From: Chitinophaga pinensis
GTDB lineage: Bacteria > Bacteroidota > Bacteroidia > UBA4408
NCBI GenBank assembly: GCA_945861665.1
Contig: CAMAVS010000001.1
Span: 62,001 to 126,000 of the forward strand
Direction: 5' to 3'
Length of the DNA: 64,000 nucleotides
The position numbers were made by a program, and so were the translations under genes. The notes beneath the pieces were generated by a model. That model was not told the DNA's origin. It ran no database searches and saw nothing but the letters and a program-made list of their open reading frames with translations. Below are positions 43,672-51,460 of this stretch, in pieces; position 1 is the first letter of the stretch, and each line of letters opens with the position of its first letter.

Positions 43672-45300
43672 TTAATTCGCTTTTAATAGACGCTTCACAA
43701 ATAAATCATCACCAACAGTCACCTTTAACATATAAACACCATTGCTATATTGACTGGTATTCAACTTATAATTATGACTTCCCTTCGACTGACTTTCTTC
43801 AACCACATCTACAATTTTTTCACCTAAAATATTAAACAGTTCAATTGAAACTTTTCCTTCATTTTCGAGGGAATAATTAATTTCAAACTCATGGGTAAAT
43901 GGGTTTGGGTATGCTTTAAAAAAATACTTTTTATCCATTTCGCTTAGTCCTGTAATTCCATCACCCAATGTATATTGTATGTAATACAACATCATTTCAT
44001 CATCAGTAGTTAATCCAAATGAAACAGGAACATTTCCATAATTTCTAAACGTAGCCCTTTGTATTAAACCATTCCAAGGGTTAACAACTTGAAATGGATT
44101 TTCAAATTTTTTAATGGGTGGATGCTGCCAATCATAATAACCTTGGTTAAATATATAATCTGTATCATAAAAACCTTCATAAATTTGTTGCCCGTCTGTT
44201 CCATTTGCATTACGTAGAAAAATATCAAAATCCTTACCATATTTATGAGTATGTGATGTAAGCATCCACACATTCCAATTCCTCCAATTATTATGGGCAA
44301 AGTCAACATCGCTTTGCGAAAAAGTGTGGTCCAAATTATCGTTCGGTATTGGAATAACATAATTTGCAATCAAGTCGCTGAACATAATTTCACCGGGTGT
44401 ATTTTTGGGTTGTGTGTACACATCAAAATATACATCAGCCGCCAAAACAGTGTCTGTGTTAATATTCTTGAAGTGGAAATTCAAATCCAATATGGCATTT
44501 TTTTCATACAAATAAGCAGTGCTGGCCGGTAATTGTAAATCGTAGGTTTGTTGCCAAGCATTTGTAAAAGAAACATAATTTCCAGAAGAATTAACACGTA
44601 AACCTTCAGGAAAAAGAGCTGCACCACCTGGTAAAAATTTATAGATAATAAAATGGTGCGATTCAGTTGGCATTTTTAAGTCTACCCTATTTACCTTAAC
44701 TGTATCAGGCAAATTCAATTTGTATTTTATAAAATATTCTATTTCGGATACAGGGGGCAGAAACATTCTTCCTAAATGCACTTGAAATGCTCCTGCAGGA
44801 GCCGGAGGAGGCGCGACAACATTTCCAACCTTTCCCTTTCCTCTGTAAAAGGTATTTATAACAGCGGTATCAACCACAACACCTGTTTGTGGAGCACCAA
44901 ACATAATCCATTGTCTTATCAATTCCCTTTCATTAGCAGCCATTGCAGGAAGATTTTTAGGCATAGCCGCTCCTTCATTTTGTGCCAATGTCATATCAGG
45001 ATCTAAACCTTGGTTACATTTTCTAAAAAGGAAACTACGGTGAGGGTCGCCAGGCCAAACACGTTTATATCCTGCAGTTACCGCAGCGGGATTTACAGGA
45101 GTAACGTTAACAAGTTGGGTATATATTACAGCAGCAGATAAACTTAAATCAAGATTACCAGCATTATTATTTGTATTGTGACAACCTACAGTATTGCAAT
45201 TTGCAATAAACAACGCACGTACATTGTCAAAAGTATTTTGTGCGCTAGCAGTAAAAGATGATATAGCTAACAAAACAACAGAAAGGCATTTTCTTTTCAT
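43672..45300 (-). CDS. secreted heme c / PHM-type dicopper monooxygenase-like protein with type A sorting domain
   Basis: 542 residues with signal peptide MKRKCLSVVLLAISSFTASA. An N-terminal heme c domain has C35-NTVG-C40-H41. PHM-like domains follow with the full ligand set: HH 215-216 (TESHHFIIYK) and His 276 (LNFHFKN) for CuH; HTH 350-352 (TSHTHKYG) and Met 436 (TTDDEMMLYY) for CuM. The end is a type A sorting domain (FKAYPNPFTHEFEI; YSNGVYMLKV), so it is exported by the type IX system. The substrate is unknown. It heads a four-gene minus-strand cluster with two cytochrome lipoproteins and a DUF5777 barrel. Confidence 0.87.
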   Translation of the reverse strand: MKRKCLSVVLLAISSFTASAQNTFDNVRALFIANCNTVGCHNTNNNAGNLDLSLSAAVIYTQLVNVTPVNPAAVTAGYKRVWPGDPHRSFLFRKCNQGLDPDMTLAQNEGAAMPKNLPAMAANERELIRQWIMFGAPQTGVVVDTAVINTFYRGKGKVGNVVAPPPAPAGAFQVHLGRMFLPPVSEIEYFIKYKLNLPDTVKVNRVDLKMPTESHHFIIYKFLPGGAALFPEGLRVNSSGNYVSFTNAWQQTYDLQLPASTAYLYEKNAILDLNFHFKNINTDTVLAADVYFDVYTQPKNTPGEIMFSDLIANYVIPIPNDNLDHTFSQSDVDFAHNNWRNWNVWMLTSHTHKYGKDFDIFLRNANGTDGQQIYEGFYDTDYIFNQGYYDWQHPPIKKFENPFQVVNPWNGLIQRATFRNYGNVPVSFGLTTDDEMMLYYIQYTLGDGITGLSEMDKKYFFKAYPNPFTHEFEINYSLENEGKVSIELFNILGEKIVDVVEESQSKGSHNYKLNTSQYSNGVYMLKVTVGDDLFVKRLLKAN

Positions 45301-45403
45301 CGATATCTAAATTTTGATATAAATTTAATCATTATTTTGAGAATATTCAAAGCATTCAGACATGTAAATTTAAAAATAGCAGCACCCGTTCAATAGAAAA
45401 AGA

Positions 45404-45970
45404 CTAGACTATTCTTTTCATAACTTGCTCATTCACTTTATCAAAAAAAGTCTTTGGAGAAAGTGTACGCCATTCAATTTCGTTTAGCTTACCACCCAAA
45501 ACTAAGTAAGAATCAATATTATACTGTTTGAAATCATCGTAAATGTGTTTGCGTAAATTTAGCACCGCAATCCAACCATCATCCACATCATCATACCATT
45601 CGGCATAATACTCATCATCGCTGGCGTGAAAATTTAATACATTTTCTGCAACGAGTATGAACTTGTTTATTCCTTTATAAATTAATTCATCGGCTATTTC
45701 TCGCTTTAAAAACATAATATCATTGTTTACACAATCGTTCCACTCTCCTATCATTTCAATGATTACATAAGCTTCATCATAATCAATAAATAGTATTTTA
45801 ATGTATAAGGTTTCCGAACCGATGTTGTCCCATTGAGGATGAATGAGGTAATTGTATATACTGTTGGAATATTCAAATTCGCTGTATTCCCTACCGTAAA
45901 ATGGAGACAACTCATCTTCGGATGCTATGTATAAATTGCGCCAGTTGTAAAAAGGTTCAAGGCTATGCAT
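45404..45970 (-). CDS. hypothetical acidic protein, 188 aa
   Basis: 188 residues, strongly acidic, with many aromatic residues (EYSEFEYSNSIYNYLI; DDEYYAEWYDDVDDGW). No signal peptide or membrane segment is visible. A pattern of short beta-strands and helices is suggested, but I do not recognise the family. It starts 25 bp after the murQ stop on the same strand, so it is likely in the murQ transcript. A 103-bp gap to the next gene shows no clear terminator. Confidence 0.7.
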   Translation of the reverse strand: MHSLEPFYNWRNLYIASEDELSPFYGREYSEFEYSNSIYNYLIHPQWDNIGSETLYIKILFIDYDEAYVIIEMIGEWNDCVNNDIMFLKREIADELIYKGINKFILVAENVLNFHASDDEYYAEWYDDVDDGWIAVLNLRKHIYDDFKQYNIDSYLVLGGKLNEIEWRTLSPKTFFDKVNEQVMKRIV

Positions 45971-45995
45971 ACAATTGCTCCACTAAAAAGAAAAA

Positions 45996-46805
45996 TTAAT
46001 TTTTGTAATTGCTCACCGCACTCCTAACACTTCCGTATTTTAACAGTAGGTCGTTGGCAATTTCATAAGAAACGTTCAATTCCTGAGCTACCATTTTAGT
46101 TCCCCTATCCAGCAATTTATTATTGCTTAACTGCATATCCACCATTTTGTTTCCTTTCACCTTACCCATTCGTATCATAACGGCTGTTGAAAGCATATTT
46201 AAAATAAGCTTTTGAGCAGTACCCGATTTCAACCTGGTACTACCTGTAACAAATTCAGGACCCACTACACAAACAATAGGATATTTTGCCGTTGCAGCCA
46301 AGGTAGAGGACTCATTACAAGTAATGCACCCGGTTGTGATACCCTTTAAATTGCAGGTATGAAGTGCACTGATGACATAGGGTGTAGAACCCGAAGCAGC
46401 TATCCCTATTACAACATCTTTGCTTGAAATATTATTTTCCTGTAAGTCTACCCAACCTTGTACTGTACTGTCTTCAGCAAATTCAACAGCTTTGCGAATG
46501 GCTTCATCGCCACCGGCAATTAAACCGATAACAACACCTTGTTCAACACCAAAAGTTGGAGGACATTCCGATGCATCTACAACTCCTAACCTTCCGCTGG
46601 TACCTGCTCCCATATAAAAAAGCCTTCCTCCTTGCTTCATTTTTTCAACAATTACTTCTACTAGTTTTTCTATGGAAGGAATTATTTTTTGAACTGCGTG
46701 TGCTACTGTTTGATCTTCTTTGTTGATATTTATGAGCAATTCGTTTACGCTCATATTTTCGAGGTAATTGTAATTTGAATCAGATTCAGTAATTTTTATA
46801 TTCAT
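45996..46805 (-). CDS. murQ: N-acetylmuramic acid 6-phosphate etherase
   Basis: 269 residues with a SIS domain. MurQ cleaves the lactyl ether of MurNAc-6-phosphate to GlcNAc-6-phosphate in cell-wall recycling. The diagnostic motif GAGTSGRLGVVDASECPPTFG is intact, with the catalytic Glu in SECPPT, and GIAASGSTPYVISAL and VTGSTRLKSGTAQKLILNMLSTA match the SIS phosphate site. It is somewhat shorter than E. coli MurQ (about 298 aa), lacking part of the C-terminal helices. No anmK or amiD gene is adjacent. Confidence 0.95.
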   Translation of the reverse strand: MNIKITESDSNYNYLENMSVNELLININKEDQTVAHAVQKIIPSIEKLVEVIVEKMKQGGRLFYMGAGTSGRLGVVDASECPPTFGVEQGVVIGLIAGGDEAIRKAVEFAEDSTVQGWVDLQENNISSKDVVIGIAASGSTPYVISALHTCNLKGITTGCITCNESSTLAATAKYPIVCVVGPEFVTGSTRLKSGTAQKLILNMLSTAVMIRMGKVKGNKMVDMQLSNNKLLDRGTKMVAQELNVSYEIANDLLLKYGSVRSAVSNYKN

Positions 46806-46847
46806 TTGTATCTTGCTAAAATTAACAACAAAATTAAGTCAAAATAA

Positions 46848-46880
46848 ATTGAAAAAACAATTTATTAAACCCTACTTTTG
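46848..46880 (+). promoter_or_regulatory. promoter for the spermidine-synthase-like gene
   Basis: ATTG (46848-46851), a 21-nt spacer and TACTTTTG (46873-46880) lie 7 nt before the start codon at 46888, so the transcript would be almost leaderless. Confidence 0.55.
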
Positions 46881-46887
46881 AATTGAA

Positions 46888-47562
46888 ATGAAAGAGGTCA
46901 TTGCCTGGAACACTTATATAGCAAGTTACTTGTGGGGAACCATACTTGAAACAACATCCAGTAAGTATAATCCTACACTGGAAGTGTGGCTTATCAACGG
47001 AAAAAAAACATTGAATGCTGCGCGTGCAAACTATTCATACGGAAGCTTACACAAAGTATTTCGAAAAACGTTTCGCACTATTAAACTTAAATACAAAAAT
47101 CCGAAAAGTATTTTGGTATTAGGGTTTGGAGCAGGCAGTATTGCGAGTATCGTATACGATGAACTAAAACTGAGTTGTAAAATGACAGGTGTTGAAATTG
47201 ATCCTACCATTATTGAATTGGCAAAACGACATTTTGATTTAAATCGATTTGAAAATTTAAGCATTCATTGCGAAGCTGCGGAAGAATTTGTGCAGCATTG
47301 CACTAACAGCTACGATGTAATTTGCGTTGATATTTTTAACGATATGACTGTTCCTGTATCCGTTGAAACAGAAACCTTTTTAGCGTCCCTAAAAAAGTGT
47401 TTAAATTCAAATGGCACTATGGTGTTTAACAAAATTGTTGATTCAAAAAACAAGCAAAAAACATTCTTGGATTTGAAAGATAAAATTTCCAAAGTATTCG
47501 GAAATATTGACGTTATTAGGCTTAACTCAACAAACCGAGTATTGGTAAGCTCAAATACTTAA
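46888..47562 (+). CDS. spermidine-synthase-like methyltransferase-fold protein
   Basis: 224 residues. The N-terminus has the beta-strand region of spermidine synthase relatives (YIASYLWGTILETTSSKYNPTLEVWLINGKKTLN). The Rossmann motif ILVLGFGAGSIASIVYDE is followed by VEIDPTIIELAKRHFDL and DVICVDIFNDM. The polyamine-site residues of true SpeE are only partly recognisable, so activity as an aminopropyltransferase is uncertain. It overlaps the pirin gene stop in TTAA. Confidence 0.82.
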   Translation: MKEVIAWNTYIASYLWGTILETTSSKYNPTLEVWLINGKKTLNAARANYSYGSLHKVFRKTFRTIKLKYKNPKSILVLGFGAGSIASIVYDELKLSCKMTGVEIDPTIIELAKRHFDLNRFENLSIHCEAAEEFVQHCTNSYDVICVDIFNDMTVPVSVETETFLASLKKCLNSNGTMVFNKIVDSKNKQKTFLDLKDKISKVFGNIDVIRLNSTNRVLVSSNT

Positions 47563-48269
47563 TGCATAGGCACATCAATTACCAATACTTCGGCAGATGA
47601 ATTGGCTTTTACAGTAAATTTTTCTGTTTCAGAAATCCCTAATGCATCTCTTTTACTCAATACTTGTCCGTTTATTTCTACCGAACCTTCAATAATAAAA
47701 ACATAGGCTCCATTGCTGGGATGCTGTATGGTATACTCCACCTCTTTCTTATCGTCAATACTCGCTAAGGCAAAAAAGGCATCCTGATTGATCCACAAAG
47801 TATCGTCCGATTGAATAGGTGACACAATGGTTTGAAATTTATTCTTCCTAGTTTCCGACAAATATGTTTTTTGATCGTAACGAGGGCTAATGTTTTTAAT
47901 TTTGGGAAATACCCATATCTGCAATAATTTTAATTCTTCGGTGGGTGAATTATTAAATTCAGAATGGGTTATTCCTTTTCCTGCCGACATAATTTGCACT
48001 TCGTTTACTTTTATTTCGGACGCATTTCCCATACTGTCCTTATGACCTAGAGCACCTGAAAGAGGAATGGTAACAATTTCCATATTATCGTGTGGATGTG
48101 TACCAAAACCCATACCTGCTGCAACAATATCATCGTTTAATACACGCAACAGTCCAAAATGTTTACGTGTGGGATCGTAATAATTTGAAAAGCTAAAGGA
48201 GTAACGCGGTTTTAGCCAACCATAATCGGCACGACCTCTTGTTTCTTCTGAATAATAAATTATTTTCAT
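47559..48269 (-). CDS. pirin family protein
   Basis: 236 residues with the bicupin pirin fold. The metal motif FGTHPHDNMEIVTIPLSGALGHKDSMGN and ITHSEFNNSPTEELKLLQIWVFP supply the His/His/His/Glu iron ligands of pirins. Many bacterial pirins act as quercetinases or redox-sensing regulators; the substrate is unknown here. The start codon lies 5 bp after the stop of the MFS gene, so both probably share a transcript. Confidence 0.92.
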   Translation of the reverse strand: MKIIYYSEETRGRADYGWLKPRYSFSFSNYYDPTRKHFGLLRVLNDDIVAAGMGFGTHPHDNMEIVTIPLSGALGHKDSMGNASEIKVNEVQIMSAGKGITHSEFNNSPTEELKLLQIWVFPKIKNISPRYDQKTYLSETRKNKFQTIVSPIQSDDTLWINQDAFFALASIDDKKEVEYTIQHPSNGAYVFIIEGSVEINGQVLSKRDALGISETEKFTVKANSSAEVLVIDVPMH

Positions 48270-48274
48270 TATGT

Positions 48275-49477
48275 TTATTTTTTAATTGATGTATCCATTG
48301 GCTTCACATTACCTGCAATGAATAAGCAAAGCAAGCTTATTGCCATTCCAATGTATCCAACATATTGATAATGCAATAATTCGTTTAAACTATTTTTGCT
48401 CACTATAGTTCCTGCCATTATAGCGGCAAAACCAATGCCTATTTGTTGTAAAGAGGCATTTACATTCATAAAGCCACCTCTTAATTGAGGGGGAACTACC
48501 GAAGTAATCAATGCCTGAGCAGGTATCATACGCCCTCCTGCAAAAATGAAAAATAAAGAAGTAACAACCAACACATAATAAAAAGAAACTCGGGGCATAT
48601 TTGTAATTCCAAATACCGGTATTATTGAGAGAATTAAAAACAGTGATAATATTTTGTACTTTCCATATTTATCGGCCAACTTTCCAATAATTGGGGAACT
48701 GATTAAGGATACTATTCCCCCTACCATATACATGATGGCTACTTGCTCTTTAGTAAAACCAACGTTGTTTTCCAAGTAAGGTGCTATAAAAGGAATGATT
48801 GAAAAATGCGCTACAATAAGAGTGAGCATCATTAACAATCCGTATTGCTGATTCCTGTTTGTGAATATACCTCTGTATATATCTAAGGATTTTTGTTCAA
48901 CACCTTTTGTAAGATGGGAGCGCATTTCGGGGATACCGTAAATGATAAGAGGAATCAGTAGAATACCTATTGAACCGACCATTACGAAGGGTATATGCCA
49001 AGAATAGTGTGATGCTAAAAACAAACCAAGAGGAACACCAATTACTGCAGCAAAAGAAAATGCTGCCATTAATAATCCCATTGCAGCACCTCTTTTTTCG
49101 AAGGGAAAAATATCGCCAACAATAGCCATTACTTGAGCACCAATTAAGCCGCCAAATACGCCTGCAACAATTCGAGCAAGTATAAGCAGTGAATATGTAG
49201 GGGCGAATGCACAAGCCCAAGTACCAATAATAAAACCGATGTATGCAAAAAGCAGGACCCTTTTTCTATCGAAACGATCAACAATAAAAGATGCAGTTAA
49301 ACTTGATAAACCAGCACTGAATGCATACACGGAAACCAACCAACTAAATTCTTTGGGACTTATATGAAAATCGGGCACTAAATACTCTTGCAGCGGCATC
49401 AATATCATAAAATCCATAATATTAGTGAAGTTGATACTTGCCAGAATAAACAACAAAAACTTTTCTTTCCTAGTCAT
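48275..49477 (-). CDS. MFS transporter (drug/sugar efflux type)
   Basis: 400 residues with 12 membrane helices. DRFDRKRVLLFAYIG between helices 2 and 3 is the MFS loop motif. RIVAGVFGGLIGAQVMAIVGDIFPFEKRGAAMG fits the AraJ/PbuE-like DHA1 efflux group. The substrate is unknown. It heads a two-gene unit with pirin, downstream of the marR-yceI-CDGSH terminator. Confidence 0.9.
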   Translation of the reverse strand: MTRKEKFLLFILASINFTNIMDFMILMPLQEYLVPDFHISPKEFSWLVSVYAFSAGLSSLTASFIVDRFDRKRVLLFAYIGFIIGTWACAFAPTYSLLILARIVAGVFGGLIGAQVMAIVGDIFPFEKRGAAMGLLMAAFSFAAVIGVPLGLFLASHYSWHIPFVMVGSIGILLIPLIIYGIPEMRSHLTKGVEQKSLDIYRGIFTNRNQQYGLLMMLTLIVAHFSIIPFIAPYLENNVGFTKEQVAIMYMVGGIVSLISSPIIGKLADKYGKYKILSLFLILSIIPVFGITNMPRVSFYYVLVVTSLFFIFAGGRMIPAQALITSVVPPQLRGGFMNVNASLQQIGIGFAAIMAGTIVSKNSLNELLHYQYVGYIGMAISLLCLFIAGNVKPMDTSIKK

Positions 49478-49510
49478 ATACTGTAATTAATTATACCCTG
49501 CTATAATAGT

Positions 49511-49545
49511 AAAAAAGGGCAGGCAGTTTTAAGCAGCTGCCCTTT
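49511..49545 (-). terminator. terminator of the marR-yceI-CDGSH unit
   Basis: On the reverse strand AAAGGGCAG (49537-49545) pairs with CTGCCCTTT (49514-49522), followed by a U-run (plus-strand A's 49511-49516). It is 21 bp after the CDGSH stop and before the MFS gene. Confidence 0.8.
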
Positions 49546-49565
49546 CAACCACAGTAACCTAAAAC

Positions 49566-49757
49566 TTATTTTTCAAACTCATTGGTACGGTGAGAACCAT
49601 CACAATAAGGTGTATTTTGAGAATGACCACAACGGCACAAAAATATTTTACCTTCCTTTTGCTCCACATTACCATCTTTGTTGGTAAGTGTAATTGAACC
49701 TTCCACCATTAATGGCCCAAAAGGAATTACTTGAATTTTTACTTGTTGATTTTCCAT
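49566..49757 (-). CDS. CDGSH iron-sulfur domain protein
   Basis: 63 residues. The C-terminal half is a CDGSH domain, CRCGHSQNTPYCDGSH, giving three Cys and one His ligands for a [2Fe-2S] cluster as in mitoNEET. The N-terminal part (VIPFGPLMVEGSITLTNKDG) is typical of small bacterial CDGSH proteins. It is 21 bp downstream of yceI, with its own terminator after it. A redox or iron-sulfur transfer role is inferred from the family. Confidence 0.93.
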   Translation of the reverse strand: MENQQVKIQVIPFGPLMVEGSITLTNKDGNVEQKEGKIFLCRCGHSQNTPYCDGSHRTNEFEK

Positions 49758-49778
49758 TTCTATTTTTATTTATTTGAT

Positions 49779-50411
49779 TTATTTAGTGGCTACTATTTTC
49801 AATTTCAACAAAAACTCATCGCTAATTGCTTTATCACCTAAGCCTTCAAAAAAGTTTTTTGAACCGTATTTAATTTCATATTTTGTTCTGTCCACTTTAA
49901 CATCTGCAAAAGCAACTAATGTTCCTTTTATCACTTTTACATTTGCAGGAAAAGTAATGTTGTTTGCAATTCCTTTGATGGTAAGCTTACCTGTAACGGT
50001 TGTATTGTTCAATACATCACCTGTTAAAGGAGCAACGGAGGAGATAACAAATTTTGACTTATTATTTTTTTCAACCGAGAAAAAATCTTCCGATTTTAAA
50101 TGTCCCAATAATTTATCGGCATACTCCCCTTTCATATCAGTACAAGTCATTGAAGTCATATCAACTTCAAACCAACCACCCGTTATTGTCTCCTTCACTA
50201 AATTAAATTCTCCGGATGCGAAATTAATGTTCCCTGTATGTTTACCAGTTACTTTTTCACCCGTCCAATCAATGGTGCTTACTTTAGCATCAATTTTAAA
50301 AGTCGTTACTGTTCCTTTTACGAGAGTAATTGGTTTAACGATTTCTTTGCTTGTAAAAGCTGTCAATAATGCTACTGTAGCAATTGACAATGTTAAAATT
50401 TTTGTTTTCAT
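49779..50411 (-). CDS. YceI family periplasmic lipocalin-like protein
   Basis: 210 residues with an N-terminal signal peptide (KTKILTLSIATVALLTAFTS) and the YceI fold: STIDWTGEKVTGKHTGNINFASGEF, HLKSEDFFSVEKNNKSKFVISS and FEGLGDKAISDEFLLKLKIVA. YceI proteins bind isoprenoid lipids in a beta-barrel; in this phylum they often accompany MarR regulators and redox proteins. It starts 64 bp after the MarR stop. Confidence 0.93.
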   Translation of the reverse strand: MKTKILTLSIATVALLTAFTSKEIVKPITLVKGTVTTFKIDAKVSTIDWTGEKVTGKHTGNINFASGEFNLVKETITGGWFEVDMTSMTCTDMKGEYADKLLGHLKSEDFFSVEKNNKSKFVISSVAPLTGDVLNNTTVTGKLTIKGIANNITFPANVKVIKGTLVAFADVKVDRTKYEIKYGSKNFFEGLGDKAISDEFLLKLKIVATK

Positions 50412-50475
50412 TTACTTTTTTGGTTTTTATTTGTTTTTACATTAATTGTTTATATATCTATTTACTCAAAAAATT

Positions 50476-50925
50476 TTAGTCTCTCATTTTATCCAATATT
50501 CTGTTCACTTCTGCCGCTTCCTTTTCCGTAACATTATTCATGGAATTTTCCAAGCTGTTTACTTTATCGTCTAATTGTTTTAATACATCCAATCCTTTTT
50601 CAGTAATGGAAATCTCTACTTGTCTTCTATCCTCCGGACATTGTTTTCTGTCAACCATTTTCTTCAACAATAATTTATCAACCAACCTCGATGCATTCGA
50701 CATTTTATCAATCATTCTTTCTTGCAGCACACTTAATGCTACTGCCTTGCCTTGTTGACCTCTTAATATTCGCAAAATATTGTATTGCTGAGGAGATATG
50801 CCATAAGGTTTAAATGTTTTATTTTGCAAGGTATTTAACCAGCTTGCCGAAAATAAAATATTCAGTACCAATTTGTGGTACGGACTTTTAAAACTCTTTT
50901 GCTTTATTTCCTTTTCCAATTCCAT
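50476..50925 (-). CDS. MarR-family transcriptional regulator
   Basis: 149 residues with a winged helix: PQQYNILRILRGQQGKAVALSVLQERMIDKMSNASRLVDKLLLKKMVDRKQCPEDRRQVEISITEKGLDVLKQLD. MarR regulators dimerise and often repress their own operon until a phenolic or redox ligand binds. It heads the yceI-CDGSH unit. An inverted repeat overlaps its putative promoter, consistent with autorepression (inference). Confidence 0.94.
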   Translation of the reverse strand: MELEKEIKQKSFKSPYHKLVLNILFSASWLNTLQNKTFKPYGISPQQYNILRILRGQQGKAVALSVLQERMIDKMSNASRLVDKLLLKKMVDRKQCPEDRRQVEISITEKGLDVLKQLDDKVNSLENSMNNVTEKEAAEVNRILDKMRD

Positions 50926-50943
50926 TTTTTCATTTTAACGACA

Positions 50944-50974
50944 CAAATATATACACAAACATTAAATGTATATA
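50944..50974 (-). promoter_or_regulatory. marR promoter with a candidate MarR operator
   Basis: A TATATTTG -7 box (50944-50951, reverse strand) lies 19 bp upstream of the marR start. Overlapping it is a perfect inverted repeat TATATACA-N11-TGTATATA (50948-50955 and 50967-50974), a spacing suited to a dimeric winged-helix regulator. Confidence 0.5.
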
Positions 50975-51066
50975 CATATATTTTGAATTGTATACCTAAA
51001 CACCTGATTTAAAGTATAATAAAATGATTTTAAGAAGCCTGTGTTTTTTATACCTTCGGTGTATCA

Positions 51067-51208
51067 GGGCCGAACGTTTAGAAAATGTACGGTGTACATT
51101 TTTAGTGAAGGAGCCAGCTTGCGGGAAAGCACGATACACCAACCAATAATTTAGTATATTTGGAATAAACTTCGGTGTATCGTAGTTTTACATTCATAAA
51201 AACCAGAA
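51067..51208 (+). repeat. structured repeat, copy A (left arm of an inverted pair)
   Basis: 142 bp that recurs in inverted orientation at 52175-52309 with clear sequence identity along most of its length. It contains a hairpin AAATGTAC-GGT-GTACATTT and a longer-range pair ACGATACACC...GGTGTATCGT (51131-51140 with 51174-51183). A remnant CTTCGGTGTATC of a further unit precedes it (51054-51065). Confidence 0.75.
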
Positions 51209-51300
51209 TTTGTATGTATAGAAGTGTTAGGGCCCTGGGTTCAGATCCGAGATAATAATTAATTAATAATTACTAATGATGACATGGATTGCGAGGCACA

Positions 51301-51348
51301 TTTGCTTTTGCCTCTCTCCCACAAGCCGACAAAAAAGGCAAAAACAAA
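51301..51348. other. long hairpin inside the cassette leader
   Basis: TTTGCTTTTGCC (51301-51312) and GGCAAAAACAAA (51337-51348) pair over 11 of 12 positions with a 24-nt loop. The whole 250 bp between repeat A and the remnant gene holds no open frame of note. Confidence 0.4.
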
Positions 51349-51460
51349 AGAGCCAAATCTCCCGCGCTCCATTATCATTCAATTTATAATTGATACATTT
51401 GGTATACATTTAAATCTCGATTCTACTCCGTTGACAGAATGAGATCGATCACAGGAACAT

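Noticed and set aside
51226-51252. tRNA-like T-arm (CTGGG-TTCAGAT-CCGAG) suggesting a tRNA remnant used as an integration site
   Set aside because: Only four of five stem pairs form, the conserved A in the T-loop is G, and no acceptor stem or anticodon arm can be drawn nearby.
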